NCBI RefSeq assembly: GCF_900166635.1 | Contig: NZ_LT800497.1 | Span: forward strand, 2,838,344-2,902,343 | Direction of reading: 5' to 3' | DNA length: 64,000 nt | Source of the DNA: Oceanobacillus timonensis | Lineage (GTDB): Bacteria; Bacillota; Bacilli; Bacillales; Amphibacillaceae | In this document: one piece after another, positions 1-9,984 of the stretch | Position numbering within the stretch: the first letter of the stretch is position 1 | Layout: every line of letters starts with the position of its first letter | Translations under genes and position numbers: made by a program | Notes under the pieces: model-generated | Seen by the model: the letters and a program-made list of their open reading frames with translations, nothing else | Database searches by the model: none | What the model was told of the DNA's origin: nothing

Positions 1-110
1 ACCATTTTCGTCAACTTTAAGATACTTTATACGGATTATTTCAAAAATAACCTGGCTCACTCGAGCATTATGCAGATGACATTACTCCCTTTTTCTCTCT
101 TAACGCACAA

Positions 111-144
111 CAGAAGTAACCGATCAGATGATCAGTTACTTCTG
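111..144 (-). other. hairpin overlapping the topA stop codon
   Basis: A perfect 10-bp inverted repeat (CAGAAGTAAC at 111-120, GTTACTTCTG at 135-144) includes the topA stop codon. The minus-strand sequence after it has no clear U-run, so it is at best a weak terminator or an mRNA 3' structure. The remaining left edge (1-110) shows no gene. Confidence 0.35.
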
Positions 145-2214
145 TGCCACTTCTTTATAATCACAGTTCGAGCATTGAACTTGTGTTTCTTTTTTTGTTT
201 TCTTTTCAACAAGCATCGAGTCACATTTTGGACAAGGTCTGGCAATAGGTTTATCCCATGAAACAAAATCACATTCCGGATATCGGTCGCAACCGTAAAA
301 TGTTCTCTTTTTCTTTGATTTTCTTTCTACTACGTCACCTTTATGACATTTCGGGCAAGTAACACCTATTTTCTTCAGAATCGGCTTGGTATTTCGGCAT
401 TCAGGGAAATTGGAGCATGCCAAGAACTTCCCGTAACGGCCCATTTTATATACCATTTCATATCCACATTCTTCACAGGTAATTCCTGCAGGTTCATCAC
501 GAATTTCTACTTTTTCCATTTCAGCTTCTGCTGTTTCAAGCTGTTTGCTGAAATCCTGATAGAAATCATCAATGACATCGATCCAAGCTGTTTTTCCTTC
601 TTCTATAGAGTCTAAGCCTGTTTCCATTTTCGCAGTAAATTCGGCATCAACTACTTCCGGGAAAAACTCTTTCACTAATTCACAGACAATGGTTCCCAAT
701 TCCGTCGGGACAAATCGTTTATTGTCCATTGTTACATATCCTCTGCGCTGAATCGTATCCAGTGTCGGTGCATAAGTAGATGGACGGCCGATTCCCATTT
801 CCTCCATGGTTTTAACAAGTCTTGCATCTGTATAACGCGGCGGCGGCTGTGTGAAGTGTTGATTCGGTTGCACTTCTTTCGATTCAACTTTCGTGCCCTC
901 TTCCAGGTCCGGCAATATTTTATCTTCCATCTTTTTATTATCGTCGTTGCCTTCCACATAGACTTTCATAAAACCTTTAAATTTTATTTTTGAACCGGTT
1001 GCACGGAATTCTACGCCGTTATTTAACAGATGAACGGTCATTGTATCCATTACGGCAGGTGCCATTTGGCTTGCAACAAAACGTTCCCAGATAAGTTTAT
1101 AGAGGCGTAATTGATCTCTTGACAGTTTTTCCTTCAATACTTTTGGATCACGAAGCGTGGAAGTCGGGCGGATGGCCTCATGGGCATCTTGTGCACCGTT
1201 TTTATTTTTAGCTGCGCCTTGTTTTCCAAGATATTTATCACCATAGTTCTCTTTTATATAATCTTTTGCTTCTTCCTTGGCGCTGTCAGAAATTCTGGTA
1301 GAATCTGTACGCATATATGTGATGAGACCAGTTATCCCACCGGAAGAACGGCCCAAATCAATTCCTTCATATAATTGTTGCGCAATCATCATTGTTTTCT
1401 TTGCCCGGAAGTTCAGTTTTCTTGCTGCTTCCTGTTGGAGGGATGAAGTTGTAAATGGAAGTGCGGGGTTTCGTTTTCTTTCCCGTTTTTTCACACTGTC
1501 AACAGTGAATTCTTTTCCATCCAGTTTCTTTTTAACCTCTTCCACATCATCTTTGGTTTGCAGTTTTTTCTTCTTGCCATCAACACCATAAAAGGAACCT
1601 TCAAATGTTTCGCTTCCTTTTGTAAACACAGCATCAATAGACCAATATTCTTCGGGTTTGAAATTCTCAATTTCTTTCTCCCTGTCAATAATCATTTTTA
1701 AAGCAACAGACTGTACCCGTCCTGCACTCAATCCTTTTTTCACTTTCTTCCATAGTAATGGACTGATATTATAACCTACTAAACGGTCCAGAATACGGCG
1801 GGCCTGCTGCGCATCTACTAAATTTAAATCTATTGCACGGGGATGCTTAAATGATTCTTTAATAGCATCTTTGGTAATTTCATTAAAAACAACACGGCAT
1901 TTCGAATTTTCATCTACATTTAAAGCATATGCTAAATGCCATGCAATGGCTTCCCCTTCCCTGTCCGGGTCGGCTGCAAGATAGATTTTTTTCGCTTTTT
2001 TCGCTGATTTTCTTAAGTCTTTAAGTATATCTCCTTTTCCTCGGATAGTGATATACTTTGGTTCATAATTATCTTCTACATTTACTCCCGTTTGACTTTT
2101 GGGTAAATCACGAACATGACCCATGGAAGCTTTTACTGTATATTTTTTTCCTAAATATCGTTCAATCGTCTTTGCTTTTGCCGGCGATTCAACGATAACG
2201 AGATAATCTGACAT
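136..2214 (-). CDS. topA: DNA topoisomerase I
   Basis: Type IA topoisomerase that relaxes negative supercoils through a 5'-phosphotyrosine intermediate. At 692 residues it has the usual Bacillus length. The N-terminal Toprim domain carries Glu9 in VESPAK and the acidic DPDRE motif near residues 82-86. The catalytic tyrosine is about residue 300, in [10 protein letters not shown]. The C-terminus holds three tetracysteine zinc modules (CEECG...CSNFPEC, CPKCH...CDRYPEC, CPKCD...CSNC). The start is the ATG preceded by GGGAGG at 6-7 nt; an upstream in-frame ATG at 2229 lies before that ribosome site and is rejected. It lies just downstream of dprA, as in B. subtilis. Confidence 0.97.
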   Translation of the reverse strand: MSDYLVIVESPAKAKTIERYLGKKYTVKASMGHVRDLPKSQTGVNVEDNYEPKYITIRGKGDILKDLRKSAKKAKKIYLAADPDREGEAIAWHLAYALNVDENSKCRVVFNEITKDAIKESFKHPRAIDLNLVDAQQARRILDRLVGYNISPLLWKKVKKGLSAGRVQSVALKMIIDREKEIENFKPEEYWSIDAVFTKGSETFEGSFYGVDGKKKKLQTKDDVEEVKKKLDGKEFTVDSVKKRERKRNPALPFTTSSLQQEAARKLNFRAKKTMMIAQQLYEGIDLGRSSGGITGLITYMRTDSTRISDSAKEEAKDYIKENYGDKYLGKQGAAKNKNGAQDAHEAIRPTSTLRDPKVLKEKLSRDQLRLYKLIWERFVASQMAPAVMDTMTVHLLNNGVEFRATGSKIKFKGFMKVYVEGNDDNKKMEDKILPDLEEGTKVESKEVQPNQHFTQPPPRYTDARLVKTMEEMGIGRPSTYAPTLDTIQRRGYVTMDNKRFVPTELGTIVCELVKEFFPEVVDAEFTAKMETGLDSIEEGKTAWIDVIDDFYQDFSKQLETAEAEMEKVEIRDEPAGITCEECGYEMVYKMGRYGKFLACSNFPECRNTKPILKKIGVTCPKCHKGDVVERKSKKKRTFYGCDRYPECDFVSWDKPIARPCPKCDSMLVEKKTKKETQVQCSNCDYKEVAQK

Positions 2215-2298
2215 GTACGTTCCTCCCATAATGAGGTTGACAATTTACGAATAGAAATCTTTCCTAATACTATAGATAGAATACGATTTTGTCAAACA

Positions 2299-3198
2299 CT
2301 ATTTATTGAACTTTTGAAAATAATAATTCCATTCTGTGTAAATATCTTCCGCAGATTGGATTAATTTAGCACCATTTTGAATGATTTCATTACAACCTGT
2401 GCACTGTTTTATAAGCGGATTACCCGGCACTGCAAAAACATCTCTACCCTGGTCAAGAGCCTGATCTACTGTAATCATTGTGCCGCTTTTTTTCATCGCT
2501 TCAATCACTAACGTTCCCATTGCCAAACCGCTTATAATCCGGTTTCTTTCAGGAAAATGATATTTTTGAGGCGGTGTATCAGGCGGATATTCGGAAAGAA
2601 CGAGTCCTTTCTTTACCATCTCTTGATATAGTTTCTGATGTTCTCTAGGATAAACAGAATGAAAACCGCTGCCCAGAACTGCAATCGTATTTCCCTGGCG
2701 TTGTAATGTCAGTCGGTGCGCCATACTGTCAACGCCTCTAGCCATTCCGCTAACAATAACCCATTTCGAATCAATTATAGGCGTTATCGCAAGTGCAAGT
2801 TTTTCAAATGCTTCTTTCGATGGATTCCTAGTACCGATTACGCTTAGTGCCGGCTGTTTTGTTAATAAGTCTACGTTTCCCGCACCATATAAAACGAGCG
2901 GTGCGTCTTTAATTGTATTTAACATAACAGGGTAATATTCGTCAACTATTGTGATGATATGGAACGCTCTTGACTCTTCCAATATCTTTTGTTTTCGTTG
3001 GAGATTATGAAGGTCTTTCAAGAGGAGTTGTGCTTTTTTCTGAGGAATTCGAATAATTTGTGACAATTCAGATGAAGAGATTTGGTAAATCTTTTTCAGG
3101 TCCGGATCCACCCGTACCCATTTGCGGATAAAAGAACGTGTCGCATAACGACAGCGGCAGAGATGAATGAAGTCTAACCGATTAAAGTGATAGTTCAA
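2299..3198 (-). CDS. dprA: DNA-processing protein DprA (Smf)
   Basis: Loads RecA onto incoming single-stranded DNA during natural transformation. The 299-residue protein has a short N-terminal helical region followed by the Rossmann-like DprA domain: VIGTRNPS near residue 128, SGMARGVDS, GSGFHSVYP, then FPERNRIISG and the C-terminal AVPGNP segment. The start is TTG with GGAGAAGG upstream; no ATG fits. It is located between sucD and topA, the standard Bacillus position, but is separated from sucD by a long hairpin. Function is inferred from the family; the window does not show whether the strain is competent. Confidence 0.93.
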   Translation of the reverse strand: MNYHFNRLDFIHLCRCRYATRSFIRKWVRVDPDLKKIYQISSSELSQIIRIPQKKAQLLLKDLHNLQRKQKILEESRAFHIITIVDEYYPVMLNTIKDAPLVLYGAGNVDLLTKQPALSVIGTRNPSKEAFEKLALAITPIIDSKWVIVSGMARGVDSMAHRLTLQRQGNTIAVLGSGFHSVYPREHQKLYQEMVKKGLVLSEYPPDTPPQKYHFPERNRIISGLAMGTLVIEAMKKSGTMITVDQALDQGRDVFAVPGNPLIKQCTGCNEIIQNGAKLIQSAEDIYTEWNYYFQKFNK

Positions 3199-3228
3199 CG
3201 CTTTTCCTTCTCCTTCCTATTAAAAGGA

Positions 3229-3299
3229 GAAGCCTGGACATCTTGCTGCTTCTACCTTTTATCAGATAGAAGCAGCATTTGCTGTCCGGCTTCTTTTTT
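3229..3299 (-). terminator. long hairpin between sucD and dprA
   Basis: Two nested inverted repeats (GAAGCCTGGACA at 3229-3240 with TGTCCGGCTTC at 3283-3293; GCTGCTTCTA with TAGAAGCAGC inside) form one long stem. On the minus strand it is followed by TCTCCTTTTAAT and on the plus strand by CTTTTTTA. It probably terminates sucCD transcription. Confidence 0.65.
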
Positions 3300-3316
3300 A
3301 GATAATCTTTACAGTT

Positions 3317-4219
3317 TTAGTGTGTTTTACATTTTTCCTGCAAGCCTTTTTCTGTTAATGCTTCAATCATTGTTTCTCCCATCACAGCAGGTGTAGCAGC
3401 TACTTTAATACCGCAAGATTCCATAATGCGGATTTTTTCTTCTGCTGTACCTTTTCCGCCGGAGATAATCGCACCTGCGTGGCCCATCCGTTTTCCTGGA
3501 GGCGCCGTTGCTCCGCCGATAAATCCAACGACTGGTTTTGTCATGTTCGCTTTGATCCACTCAGCAGCTTCTTCTTCCGCAGTACCGCCGATTTCACCAA
3601 TCATGATAACTGCTTCTGTTTCCGGATCATTATTAAATGCATCTAATACATCAATAAAGTTTGTCCCATTAACAGGGTCGCCACCAATACCAACAGCTGT
3701 TGTTTGTCCATAACCAGCTTCTGATAATTGATGAACTGCTTCATAGGTTAGGGTACCAGAACGGGAAACAACTCCGATATGTCCTTTTTTATGAATATAT
3801 CCAGGCATAATACCAATTTTTGTTTCATCTGCAGTGATTACACCAGGGCAGTTAGGGCCGACAAGACGTGTTTTCTTGCCTTCCATATAACGTTTTACTT
3901 TTACCATATCCATCACTGGAATGTGCTCTGTAATACAGATTACTAAATCAAGCTCTGCATCTGTTGCTTCCAAAATCGCATCAGCGGCAAACGGAGCCGG
4001 TACATAGATAACCGATGCAGTTGCTCCAGTAGCTTTTACAGCATCTTCCACAGTATTAAAGACAGGAACGCCTTCTACTTCTGTCCCCGCTTTTTTCGGT
4101 GTCACACCACCAACAATTTGAGTCCCATAGTCCAGCATTTGTTTTGTATGGAAACGCGCTGTTCCACCTGTAATTCCTTGGACTATTACTTTTGTATCTT
4201 TATTTACATAAACACTCAT
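3317..4219 (-). CDS. sucD: succinate-CoA ligase (ADP-forming) subunit alpha
   Basis: Alpha subunit of the TCA-cycle enzyme that makes ATP from succinyl-CoA. It has 300 residues with an N-terminal CoA-binding Rossmann fold ([13 protein letters not shown], residues 13-25), VGPNCPG near 120-126 and the phosphorylated histidine at 247 in [13 protein letters not shown]. It sits just downstream of sucC with about 50 bp between them, so the two subunits are probably made from one transcript. A good ribosome site (GGAAAGGAC) precedes the ATG. Confidence 0.97.
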   Translation of the reverse strand: MSVYVNKDTKVIVQGITGGTARFHTKQMLDYGTQIVGGVTPKKAGTEVEGVPVFNTVEDAVKATGATASVIYVPAPFAADAILEATDAELDLVICITEHIPVMDMVKVKRYMEGKKTRLVGPNCPGVITADETKIGIMPGYIHKKGHIGVVSRSGTLTYEAVHQLSEAGYGQTTAVGIGGDPVNGTNFIDVLDAFNNDPETEAVIMIGEIGGTAEEEAAEWIKANMTKPVVGFIGGATAPPGKRMGHAGAIISGGKGTAEEKIRIMESCGIKVAATPAVMGETMIEALTEKGLQEKCKTH

Positions 4220-4271
4220 TCTAAGTCCGTCCTTTCCTATTTGTAAGTCAATACACGGTAACTACTAAACT

Positions 4272-5432
4272 TTATTTTACGGCAGCAACAATTTTTTCTG
4301 CGCCATCTGCCATAGAAGATGCAGAGGTAATATTCAGACCTGATTCATCTAGAATTTCTTTACCCCGCTCTACGTTTGTGCCTTCCAAGCGAACAACCAA
4401 CGGAATCGTTAGTCCCATTTGTTTTGTTGCTTCCACAACACCTTCAGCGATGACATCACACTTCATAATTCCACCGAAAATGTTTACAAAAATCCCTTTT
4501 ACATTTTTATCGGAAAGAATAATTTTAAATGCTTCTGTTACTTTCTCGGTTGTAGCACCGCCCCCTACATCAAGGAAGTTTGCCGGATCGCCGCCATAAT
4601 GCTTAATAATGTCCATTGTAGACATTGCCAAACCGGCGCCATTTACCATACATCCGATATTTCCATCTAAGGAAACATAGCTTAAGTCATATTTAGAAGC
4701 TTGAATTTCTTTCTCATCTTCTTCGGCCAAATCACGCAAATCGGCTATATCCGATTGACGATACAAGGCGTTATCATCAAAATTTAATTTTGCATCCAAT
4801 GCAAGCACTTCATTATCGCCAGTTGTTACAAGCGGATTGATTTCTGCGATAGAGCAATCTTTGGCAACAAAAGCATCATAAAGCGCCGTCATAAATTTAA
4901 CTGCTTTCCCCAGCAATTCATCCGGGATATTAATATTAAAAGCTAGTCTTCTAGCTTGATATGGTGATAGACCAACAACCGGATCAATCACTTCTTTAAA
5001 GATTTTTTCTGGTGTTGCTTCTGCCACTTCTTCTATTTCTGTGCCGCCTTCTTCAGACGCCATCATAACAACTTTGGATGTAGCGCGATCAAGAACTACC
5101 CCTACGTAATATTCACGCTGAATATCACAGCCTTCTTCAATAAGTAAACGTTTTACTTCTGTGCCATCAGGGCCATTTTGATGTGTTACAAGGGTCTTTC
5201 CTAAAATTTCATCCGCATATGTACGAACTTCCTCCAGGCTCTTTGCAACCTTTACACCGCCGGCTTTTCCGCGCCCGCCAGCATGGATTTGCGCTTTGAC
5301 AACGGTTACAGACGACCCAAGCTTCTCTGCTGCTTCTACAGCTTCGTCAACGGAATAAGCTACATGACCGTCGGGAACGTTTACACCAAATTCTCGTAAA
5401 ACTTGTTTACCTTGGTACTCATGAATGTTCAT
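4272..5432 (-). CDS. sucC: succinate-CoA ligase (ADP-forming) subunit beta
   Basis: Beta subunit of succinyl-CoA synthetase, carrying the ATP-grasp nucleotide-binding domain. The 386-residue protein begins [17 protein letters not shown], typical of the family, has the glycine-rich [10 protein letters not shown] loop near residues 45-55 and ends with the flavodoxin-like phosphohistidine-binding segment ([14 protein letters not shown]). The start chosen is the ATG 7-8 nt after AGGAGG; an in-frame start 8 codons upstream precedes that site. A sigma-A promoter lies directly upstream. Confidence 0.97.
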   Translation of the reverse strand: MNIHEYQGKQVLREFGVNVPDGHVAYSVDEAVEAAEKLGSSVTVVKAQIHAGGRGKAGGVKVAKSLEEVRTYADEILGKTLVTHQNGPDGTEVKRLLIEEGCDIQREYYVGVVLDRATSKVVMMASEEGGTEIEEVAEATPEKIFKEVIDPVVGLSPYQARRLAFNINIPDELLGKAVKFMTALYDAFVAKDCSIAEINPLVTTGDNEVLALDAKLNFDDNALYRQSDIADLRDLAEEDEKEIQASKYDLSYVSLDGNIGCMVNGAGLAMSTMDIIKHYGGDPANFLDVGGGATTEKVTEAFKIILSDKNVKGIFVNIFGGIMKCDVIAEGVVEATKQMGLTIPLVVRLEGTNVERGKEILDESGLNITSASSMADGAEKIVAAVK

Positions 5433-5465
5433 CTTCCATCCTCCTATCAAAATCAATGCAATACT

Positions 5466-5494
5466 ATTGTATTAAAAATAGAGAAAATAAACAA
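5466..5494 (-). promoter_or_regulatory. sigma-A-type promoter of sucCD
   Basis: On the minus strand TTGTTT (5489-5494) and TACAAT (5466-5471) are separated by exactly 17 bp, about 35 bp upstream of the sucC start. The surrounding DNA is AT-rich. Assigned by hexamer match and position. Confidence 0.65.
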
Positions 5495-5590
5495 GAAATA
5501 GAGAACATAAATTCAATATTATTTCCTTTTTCATCAAAAACAATGATTTATTGAAGGTGAATTTTTCCATCCTTTCCCAAAATCGTTTTA

Positions 5591-5869
5591 TCATTTGTTC
5601 GCTTTTCCGGTTTGTTTATCTGCCCGATAGATAAAGGCAAATACTTCTGAAACGACTTGGAACAGTTCTTCCGGAATCTGTTCATTGATGTTTAATTCCG
5701 ACAGCACTTCTACTAAGGACGGGTCATCCACTATCGGTATGTGATGCTCCTCCGCCCGTTCGATGATTTCTTCAGCCAGGAAGCCTTTCCCTGCGGCGGC
5801 AACTCGTGGTGCTTCTTCCATACGCTGCTCATAGCTTAAAGCAACTGCTTTTTTCCGTTTCTCATTCAT
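5591..5869 (-). CDS. ylqH: YlqH, free-standing FlhB C-terminal domain protein
   Basis: A 92-residue protein matching only the cytoplasmic C-terminal domain of the flagellar/type III export switch FlhB (EscU/YscU family). The pattern KAVALSYEQ, then APRVAAAGKGFLAEEIIERA, then IPIVDDPSLVEVLSELNINEQIPEELFQ is the FlhB_C layout. It lacks the autocleavage NPTH motif of true FlhB and has no membrane segments. Its ATG overlaps the stop of ylqG (ATGA), so the two are translationally coupled. In FlhB this domain receives the hook-length signal from FliK; the role of the stand-alone form is unknown. Confidence 0.88.
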   Translation of the reverse strand: MNEKRKKAVALSYEQRMEEAPRVAAAGKGFLAEEIIERAEEHHIPIVDDPSLVEVLSELNINEQIPEELFQVVSEVFAFIYRADKQTGKANK

Positions 5870-8040
5870 ATGCGAAAGTCCACCTTTCTCTGGACAGATT
5901 GTTCATCAGCAGTGCTCCCTGCCTGATGTTGCTTACCATCTTCTGTATAAGGTTTGCAGGTAATGGATGCTACTTGATAATCCATTTTTTCCAATGCTTC
6001 TTGTAAATCAGGACGCAATTGGTCTACTAACATCGGTGTAGATGGCTGATCATTATAAACTGTAATAGCAACTGCCTGCTTGTGAACATGCAAATCTACG
6101 ATGGTTTCTTTCATACTGTATAGCTCCAAGTCAAATATAATCCGGCAATGTTCCGGATCAATCCTTCCATCAGCTGTTTTCTTTCCTTCAAATTGTAAAT
6201 CGATATCCTTGGATAAACCAAACTTTTGACTAGGTATCTGTATATTAGCCTGTATAAAATAATGATTGTCCTGCATATTATTTATTTGCATACCATTTAA
6301 AAAATGAACGACTTGCTGTGCGTTTTCTCTACCCGGAGTGCTCCCGTTTTGCTGAAGCATTTCCAGTAGTAAATGTTTGAATTGCATCGTATGAGGCTCG
6401 TCTGTTTTCAGGGAGCTTTCTGCATTTAAACCAGCATCACGCAGGACCCATAGCATTTGCTGCAAAAATTGTTCTTTCGGATGATGCGCATTAGTTTCAT
6501 TTGAAGCCATCCAAATGTTCATCAATCGCTCCAGTGCCTGATAATTTTTCGGTTCCATTAAAGCTTCCAGCAAAGGGCGCATGGTGTCTTTCCCTTCCTG
6601 CGTTATCGTCTCAGGATGAGCGAAATACGAAGGAAATACAGCGGTTAGATTTGTCTTCGATTGCTTTGCGGTATTATTCCCTTGCGCCATCGCTCCATGT
6701 AATGCTTTAGCCTCTGTCATTAATTGTTTCTGGCTGTTCAAAATAGACTGGAGTTGTTCCCTGGTGCCCTCAAAACTGCTTGTAAATGGTACCGCCGTTG
6801 TTCCTTGGCTTTTTGATATAGATGGTTGCCATTGCTGTAATGCATTGATCCACCCTTGCTTATCTAATGTTTTTGAGATAATGCCGAGGTCTTGCAAAAG
6901 AGGAAACAGTACTGGTTTTGCAGCTTGGGCATCGGCAGTCAGGACATTCCTCGCCATTCTTTCCGTAGATGTATCTAAAATATGCATGAACCGTTCCAGC
7001 GTTTGAAAGTTTTCCGGCACTGATAATGCTTTGATTACTTGCCGGGTATCCGCTTCATTTCCTTGTGCCTGATTTGAAAAATATGTTGGATATTGTGCTT
7101 CCAAGTTTGGTCTCATCTGCGCTGTCGTATTATTTCCCTGTTGTACTGCATTTGCTTCAGCTAGCAGCAGCTGCTGGTTCGCTAAAATCGATTGAAGCTG
7201 CCGCTTGGTTCCTTCAAAACTGGCTGTAAATGGAGATGTGGATGCTGCTTGGTTTGGTGTATTCTGCGGACCTGACGGGTTCCATTGTTGTAAAATATTC
7301 GACCATCCTTGTCTATCCAATGCTTTGGAAACGATACCGAGGTCTTGAAGCAATGGAAATAAAACAGGTCTGGCTGTTTGAGCATCCGCAGTCAGAATTG
7401 CACGTACAGCACTCTGTTCAGATGGAAAGCCTCTTAGAACATGTTCTAAATCAGCTTGCAGCATCGGTTGCTGTCCAGGAGAAAGAGAGCGGTCTAATGA
7501 TGCTAAACCTTCACTGATACTGCCATTTTGTAATACGTGCACCGCTTGAAAAGAAGCTTGCGTTACCGGAATACGCATCTTCATCAGCTGCATGAGAACA
7601 GGCAAGGCTTGCTGCCGGGAAATTTTATTTTCCTGAATATATTGGAGGGCCTGCTTCAGATCACTTCGTTGTATAGGTACCTGTTCTTTGGCAAGAGCGT
7701 TAACCAGCCGGACAGACAGCTTATTTTCTTTTATACCAAGTTGCTGCAATAGCTGGCGCGTTATTTGCTGTCCATTCTGCAGTTCACCGGTCATTACTTT
7801 TAACTCCGGCATATTCCCTTCCGTGGAGTCCACTTGAAAAAAGTATCTGCCGCCAACAGAAAGAGAGGCCTCAAGCTGGGCTATCACCTGTTGTCCTTGC
7901 ATTTGAATCACAGCTCGATGATGTGGATAAAGCTGCTTGACAGTACCCTGTAAAACATCGCCCGCTTTCAAATTCTGAAGCAAACCTGCTTTGGTTGATT
8001 GTGATAATTTCCCCGTCATTACATTATCTTGAATCCGCAT
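5866..8040 (-). CDS. ylqG: YlqG-like protein with FliK-like C-terminus and internal duplication
   Basis: A 724-residue soluble protein in the position of B. subtilis ylqG, between rnhB and ylqH. There is no signal peptide or membrane segment. Residues about 216-355 and 367-510 are a tandem duplication with an offset of 151 residues: both start LTADAQ..PVLFPLLQDLGI.SK.LD.QGW, then SFEGT..QLQSIL. The last ~130 residues (LELYSMKETIVDLHVHKQAVAITVY, then LRPDLQEALEKMDYQVASITC) follow the strand-helix-strand layout of the FliK hook-length-control C-terminal domain; this is a resemblance by eye, not a search result. The Gln-rich N-terminal two-thirds recall the long flexible part of FliK. The start ATG follows GAGGAG. 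Confidence 0.75.
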   Translation of the reverse strand: MRIQDNVMTGKLSQSTKAGLLQNLKAGDVLQGTVKQLYPHHRAVIQMQGQQVIAQLEASLSVGGRYFFQVDSTEGNMPELKVMTGELQNGQQITRQLLQQLGIKENKLSVRLVNALAKEQVPIQRSDLKQALQYIQENKISRQQALPVLMQLMKMRIPVTQASFQAVHVLQNGSISEGLASLDRSLSPGQQPMLQADLEHVLRGFPSEQSAVRAILTADAQTARPVLFPLLQDLGIVSKALDRQGWSNILQQWNPSGPQNTPNQAASTSPFTASFEGTKRQLQSILANQQLLLAEANAVQQGNNTTAQMRPNLEAQYPTYFSNQAQGNEADTRQVIKALSVPENFQTLERFMHILDTSTERMARNVLTADAQAAKPVLFPLLQDLGIISKTLDKQGWINALQQWQPSISKSQGTTAVPFTSSFEGTREQLQSILNSQKQLMTEAKALHGAMAQGNNTAKQSKTNLTAVFPSYFAHPETITQEGKDTMRPLLEALMEPKNYQALERLMNIWMASNETNAHHPKEQFLQQMLWVLRDAGLNAESSLKTDEPHTMQFKHLLLEMLQQNGSTPGRENAQQVVHFLNGMQINNMQDNHYFIQANIQIPSQKFGLSKDIDLQFEGKKTADGRIDPEHCRIIFDLELYSMKETIVDLHVHKQAVAITVYNDQPSTPMLVDQLRPDLQEALEKMDYQVASITCKPYTEDGKQHQAGSTADEQSVQRKVDFRI
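6511..7395 (-). repeat. tandem intragenic duplication in ylqG
   Basis: Two coding repeats of about 420-430 bp (7395-6976 and 6942-6511, 453-bp offset) encode similar ~145-residue segments. The DNA copies remain recognisable (for example gcatcngcagtcag near 7384 and 6926) but have diverged, so the duplication is not recent. Confidence 0.8.
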
Positions 8041-8059
8041 AGCTTCTCCTCTTTTTTCT

Positions 8060-8833
8060 TTATTCTTTTAATAATGTTTTTATTGGAGCAAAACTCGCTC
8101 GATGGTAAGGTGTCACTCCGGATTGATTCAGTCCATCCAAGTGTGCTTTCGTTCCATATCCCATATTTTTATCAAAATGGTAAGTCGGATATTTTGTATG
8201 TAATTCTTTCATGAACTGGTCACGGGCTACTTTTGCCAAAATACTGGCCGCTGCAATACTGATACTGGAGGCGTCTCCTTTGATAATGGCTTCTTGGGAA
8301 TGATTTAGTCCCGGAAGATGAACGGCATCTACTAATACATGTTCCGGCGAAGGAGTTAATCCAGCCAGCGCTTCGTACATTGCTTTTTTCGTTGCTTCAT
8401 AAATATTCATTGCATCAATCACCTGATTATCTATAAAAGAAATGTGGTAACTGACTGCATGTTCCTTGATATATGTACTATATTCTTCTCTCACGCTTTC
8501 TTTCAGCTTCTTAGAATCATTTAAGCCGATTAAACGAAAATCTTCCGGCAGGATAACAGCAGCTGCTACAACAGGACCTGCAAGCGGTCCTCTCCCTACT
8601 TCATCTACACCTGCAATCCATTTTGCACCGTTCGAATACGCTTTTCTCTCATACTGCTGCATGCTTTCAAATTGTTCGATTAATTGTTTTTCACGCGCTT
8701 GTTTACGCTGATAGGATTTTAAAAGAGTCTGTACGCCTTTTCTATCATCCTGCACAAGCATTTCCCATTCTTCAGATGTTAGATTGTCTCCATGTAATAA
8801 TTGCTTAATTTCTGCGATGGATTGTTTTTTCAT
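8060..8833 (-). CDS. rnhB: ribonuclease HII
   Basis: Cleaves the RNA strand of RNA-DNA hybrids and single ribonucleotides in DNA, using Mn2+ or Mg2+. It has 257 residues, with a ~70-residue N-terminal helical extension typical of Bacillus RNase HII. The catalytic acidic residues are visible: Asp77 and Glu78 in GVDEVGRGPLAGPVV, Asp169 in VLVDAVHLPG, and Asp187 in IIKGDASS. It lies 19 bp upstream of ylqG and may share its transcript. Confidence 0.96.
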   Translation of the reverse strand: MKKQSIAEIKQLLHGDNLTSEEWEMLVQDDRKGVQTLLKSYQRKQAREKQLIEQFESMQQYERKAYSNGAKWIAGVDEVGRGPLAGPVVAAAVILPEDFRLIGLNDSKKLKESVREEYSTYIKEHAVSYHISFIDNQVIDAMNIYEATKKAMYEALAGLTPSPEHVLVDAVHLPGLNHSQEAIIKGDASSISIAAASILAKVARDQFMKELHTKYPTYHFDKNMGYGTKAHLDGLNQSGVTPYHRASFAPIKTLLKE

Positions 8834-8984
8834 GATGTAACCTGCTTTCTTTTATTATCGTCATTTTTCCCGATATGTTAAATAACCACTTTAGATACGA
8901 AAAAAGCCTACAAAGAAAAATCCCTTGCAGACTAATCATACATTTTATCGCAGTGCAATGGCCGCTGCGAAATAAAGATTCACT

Positions 8985-9824
8985 CTATGGCTGTTCCAAT
9001 GTGAATTTGCCTAATTTTCCAGTACGTAAATCCTGAAGAACAATATCGGAAACTTTATCAAAATTCACATGTCCGCCGCTTTCTAATGCGCCTCTTTTTC
9101 TCCCTATGCCTTCAAATAGTTCCACCATATCCGTGCTGTCTTCTATATCATAACGTTCCGGTAAACGATTCGGATATTCTTCAAATAAAAAACGGATAAC
9201 AAAGGCAGTAATATCTTGTAACGGAAGGAGCTGATCTTTTATTGTTCCGATTGCAGCAAGTCGGTACCCTACAACCTCTTCTTCAAATTTCGGCCATAAA
9301 ATACCCGGTGTATCAAGCAATTCAAAGTCTTTCTTTATCTTAATCCACAGTTGCTGCTTGGTAATTCCAGGACGGTCTCCTGTCTTCGCAACCTTTTTAC
9401 TGGCAAGCCGGTTAATTAATGTCGATTTCCCTACGTTTGGAATACCAACAATCATTGCTCTTGCAGGTCTGGGTTTAATTCCCTTTTTTTGGAGTTTATC
9501 CATTTTCTCTTGTGCCATAGCCTTTGCAAGCTGGACAACTTGCTGTATATCACTTTTTTGGTTCACATCCACCGCAGCGGCTTGTACACCTTTTTCCTGA
9601 TAGCTTTCAATCCATGCAGCTGTTTGAGCAGGATCAGCTAAATCTTTTTTCATCATCAGAACAAGTTTCGGCTTTTGTCCCAAGACCTCTTGCAACATCG
9701 GATTTTGTGAAGAATATGGCACTCTCGCATCCACTAATTCAATCACAAAATCAACGAGCTTTAATTGTTCCTGTACTTCTCTCCTGGCTTTAGCCATATG
9801 ACCGGGAAACCATTGAATAGGCAT
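8985..9824 (-). CDS. rbgA: ribosome biogenesis GTPase RbgA
   Basis: Circularly permuted GTPase required for late 50S assembly. The 279-residue protein begins MPIQWFPGHMAKARREV. In permuted order it shows G4 first, then G1 (GIPNVGKSTLINRLA), G2 (RPGIT) and G3 (DTPGILWPKFE), and a C-terminal RNA-binding helical domain. The G4 position reads MKKD (in LVLMMKKDLAD) where the family normally has NKxD, so the base-specifying Asn is replaced by Met. The ATG start is chosen by family alignment; a TTG four codons upstream would sit on the ribosome site AAAGGAG. Confidence 0.94.
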   Translation of the reverse strand: MPIQWFPGHMAKARREVQEQLKLVDFVIELVDARVPYSSQNPMLQEVLGQKPKLVLMMKKDLADPAQTAAWIESYQEKGVQAAAVDVNQKSDIQQVVQLAKAMAQEKMDKLQKKGIKPRPARAMIVGIPNVGKSTLINRLASKKVAKTGDRPGITKQQLWIKIKKDFELLDTPGILWPKFEEEVVGYRLAAIGTIKDQLLPLQDITAFVIRFLFEEYPNRLPERYDIEDSTDMVELFEGIGRKRGALESGGHVNFDKVSDIVLQDLRTGKLGKFTLEQP

Positions 9825-9984
9825 AAGGTATTTCAACTCCTTTCATATCAAGCTTTCTAAGACTTAATCTTGAAATTTCTTAAATTCATTCGCAAATATA
9901 TTGTTTTATTTCAAGTAAATACATACGTAACTCAAAACCCTTTATTTTTTCTCTCAGGGCATTTCTATCACCAATCGCTCATTT

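Noticed and set aside
1-110. Possible start of another gene at the left edge.
   Set aside because: No frame with start, ribosome site or family likeness; the next conserved gene (trmFO) would lie outside.
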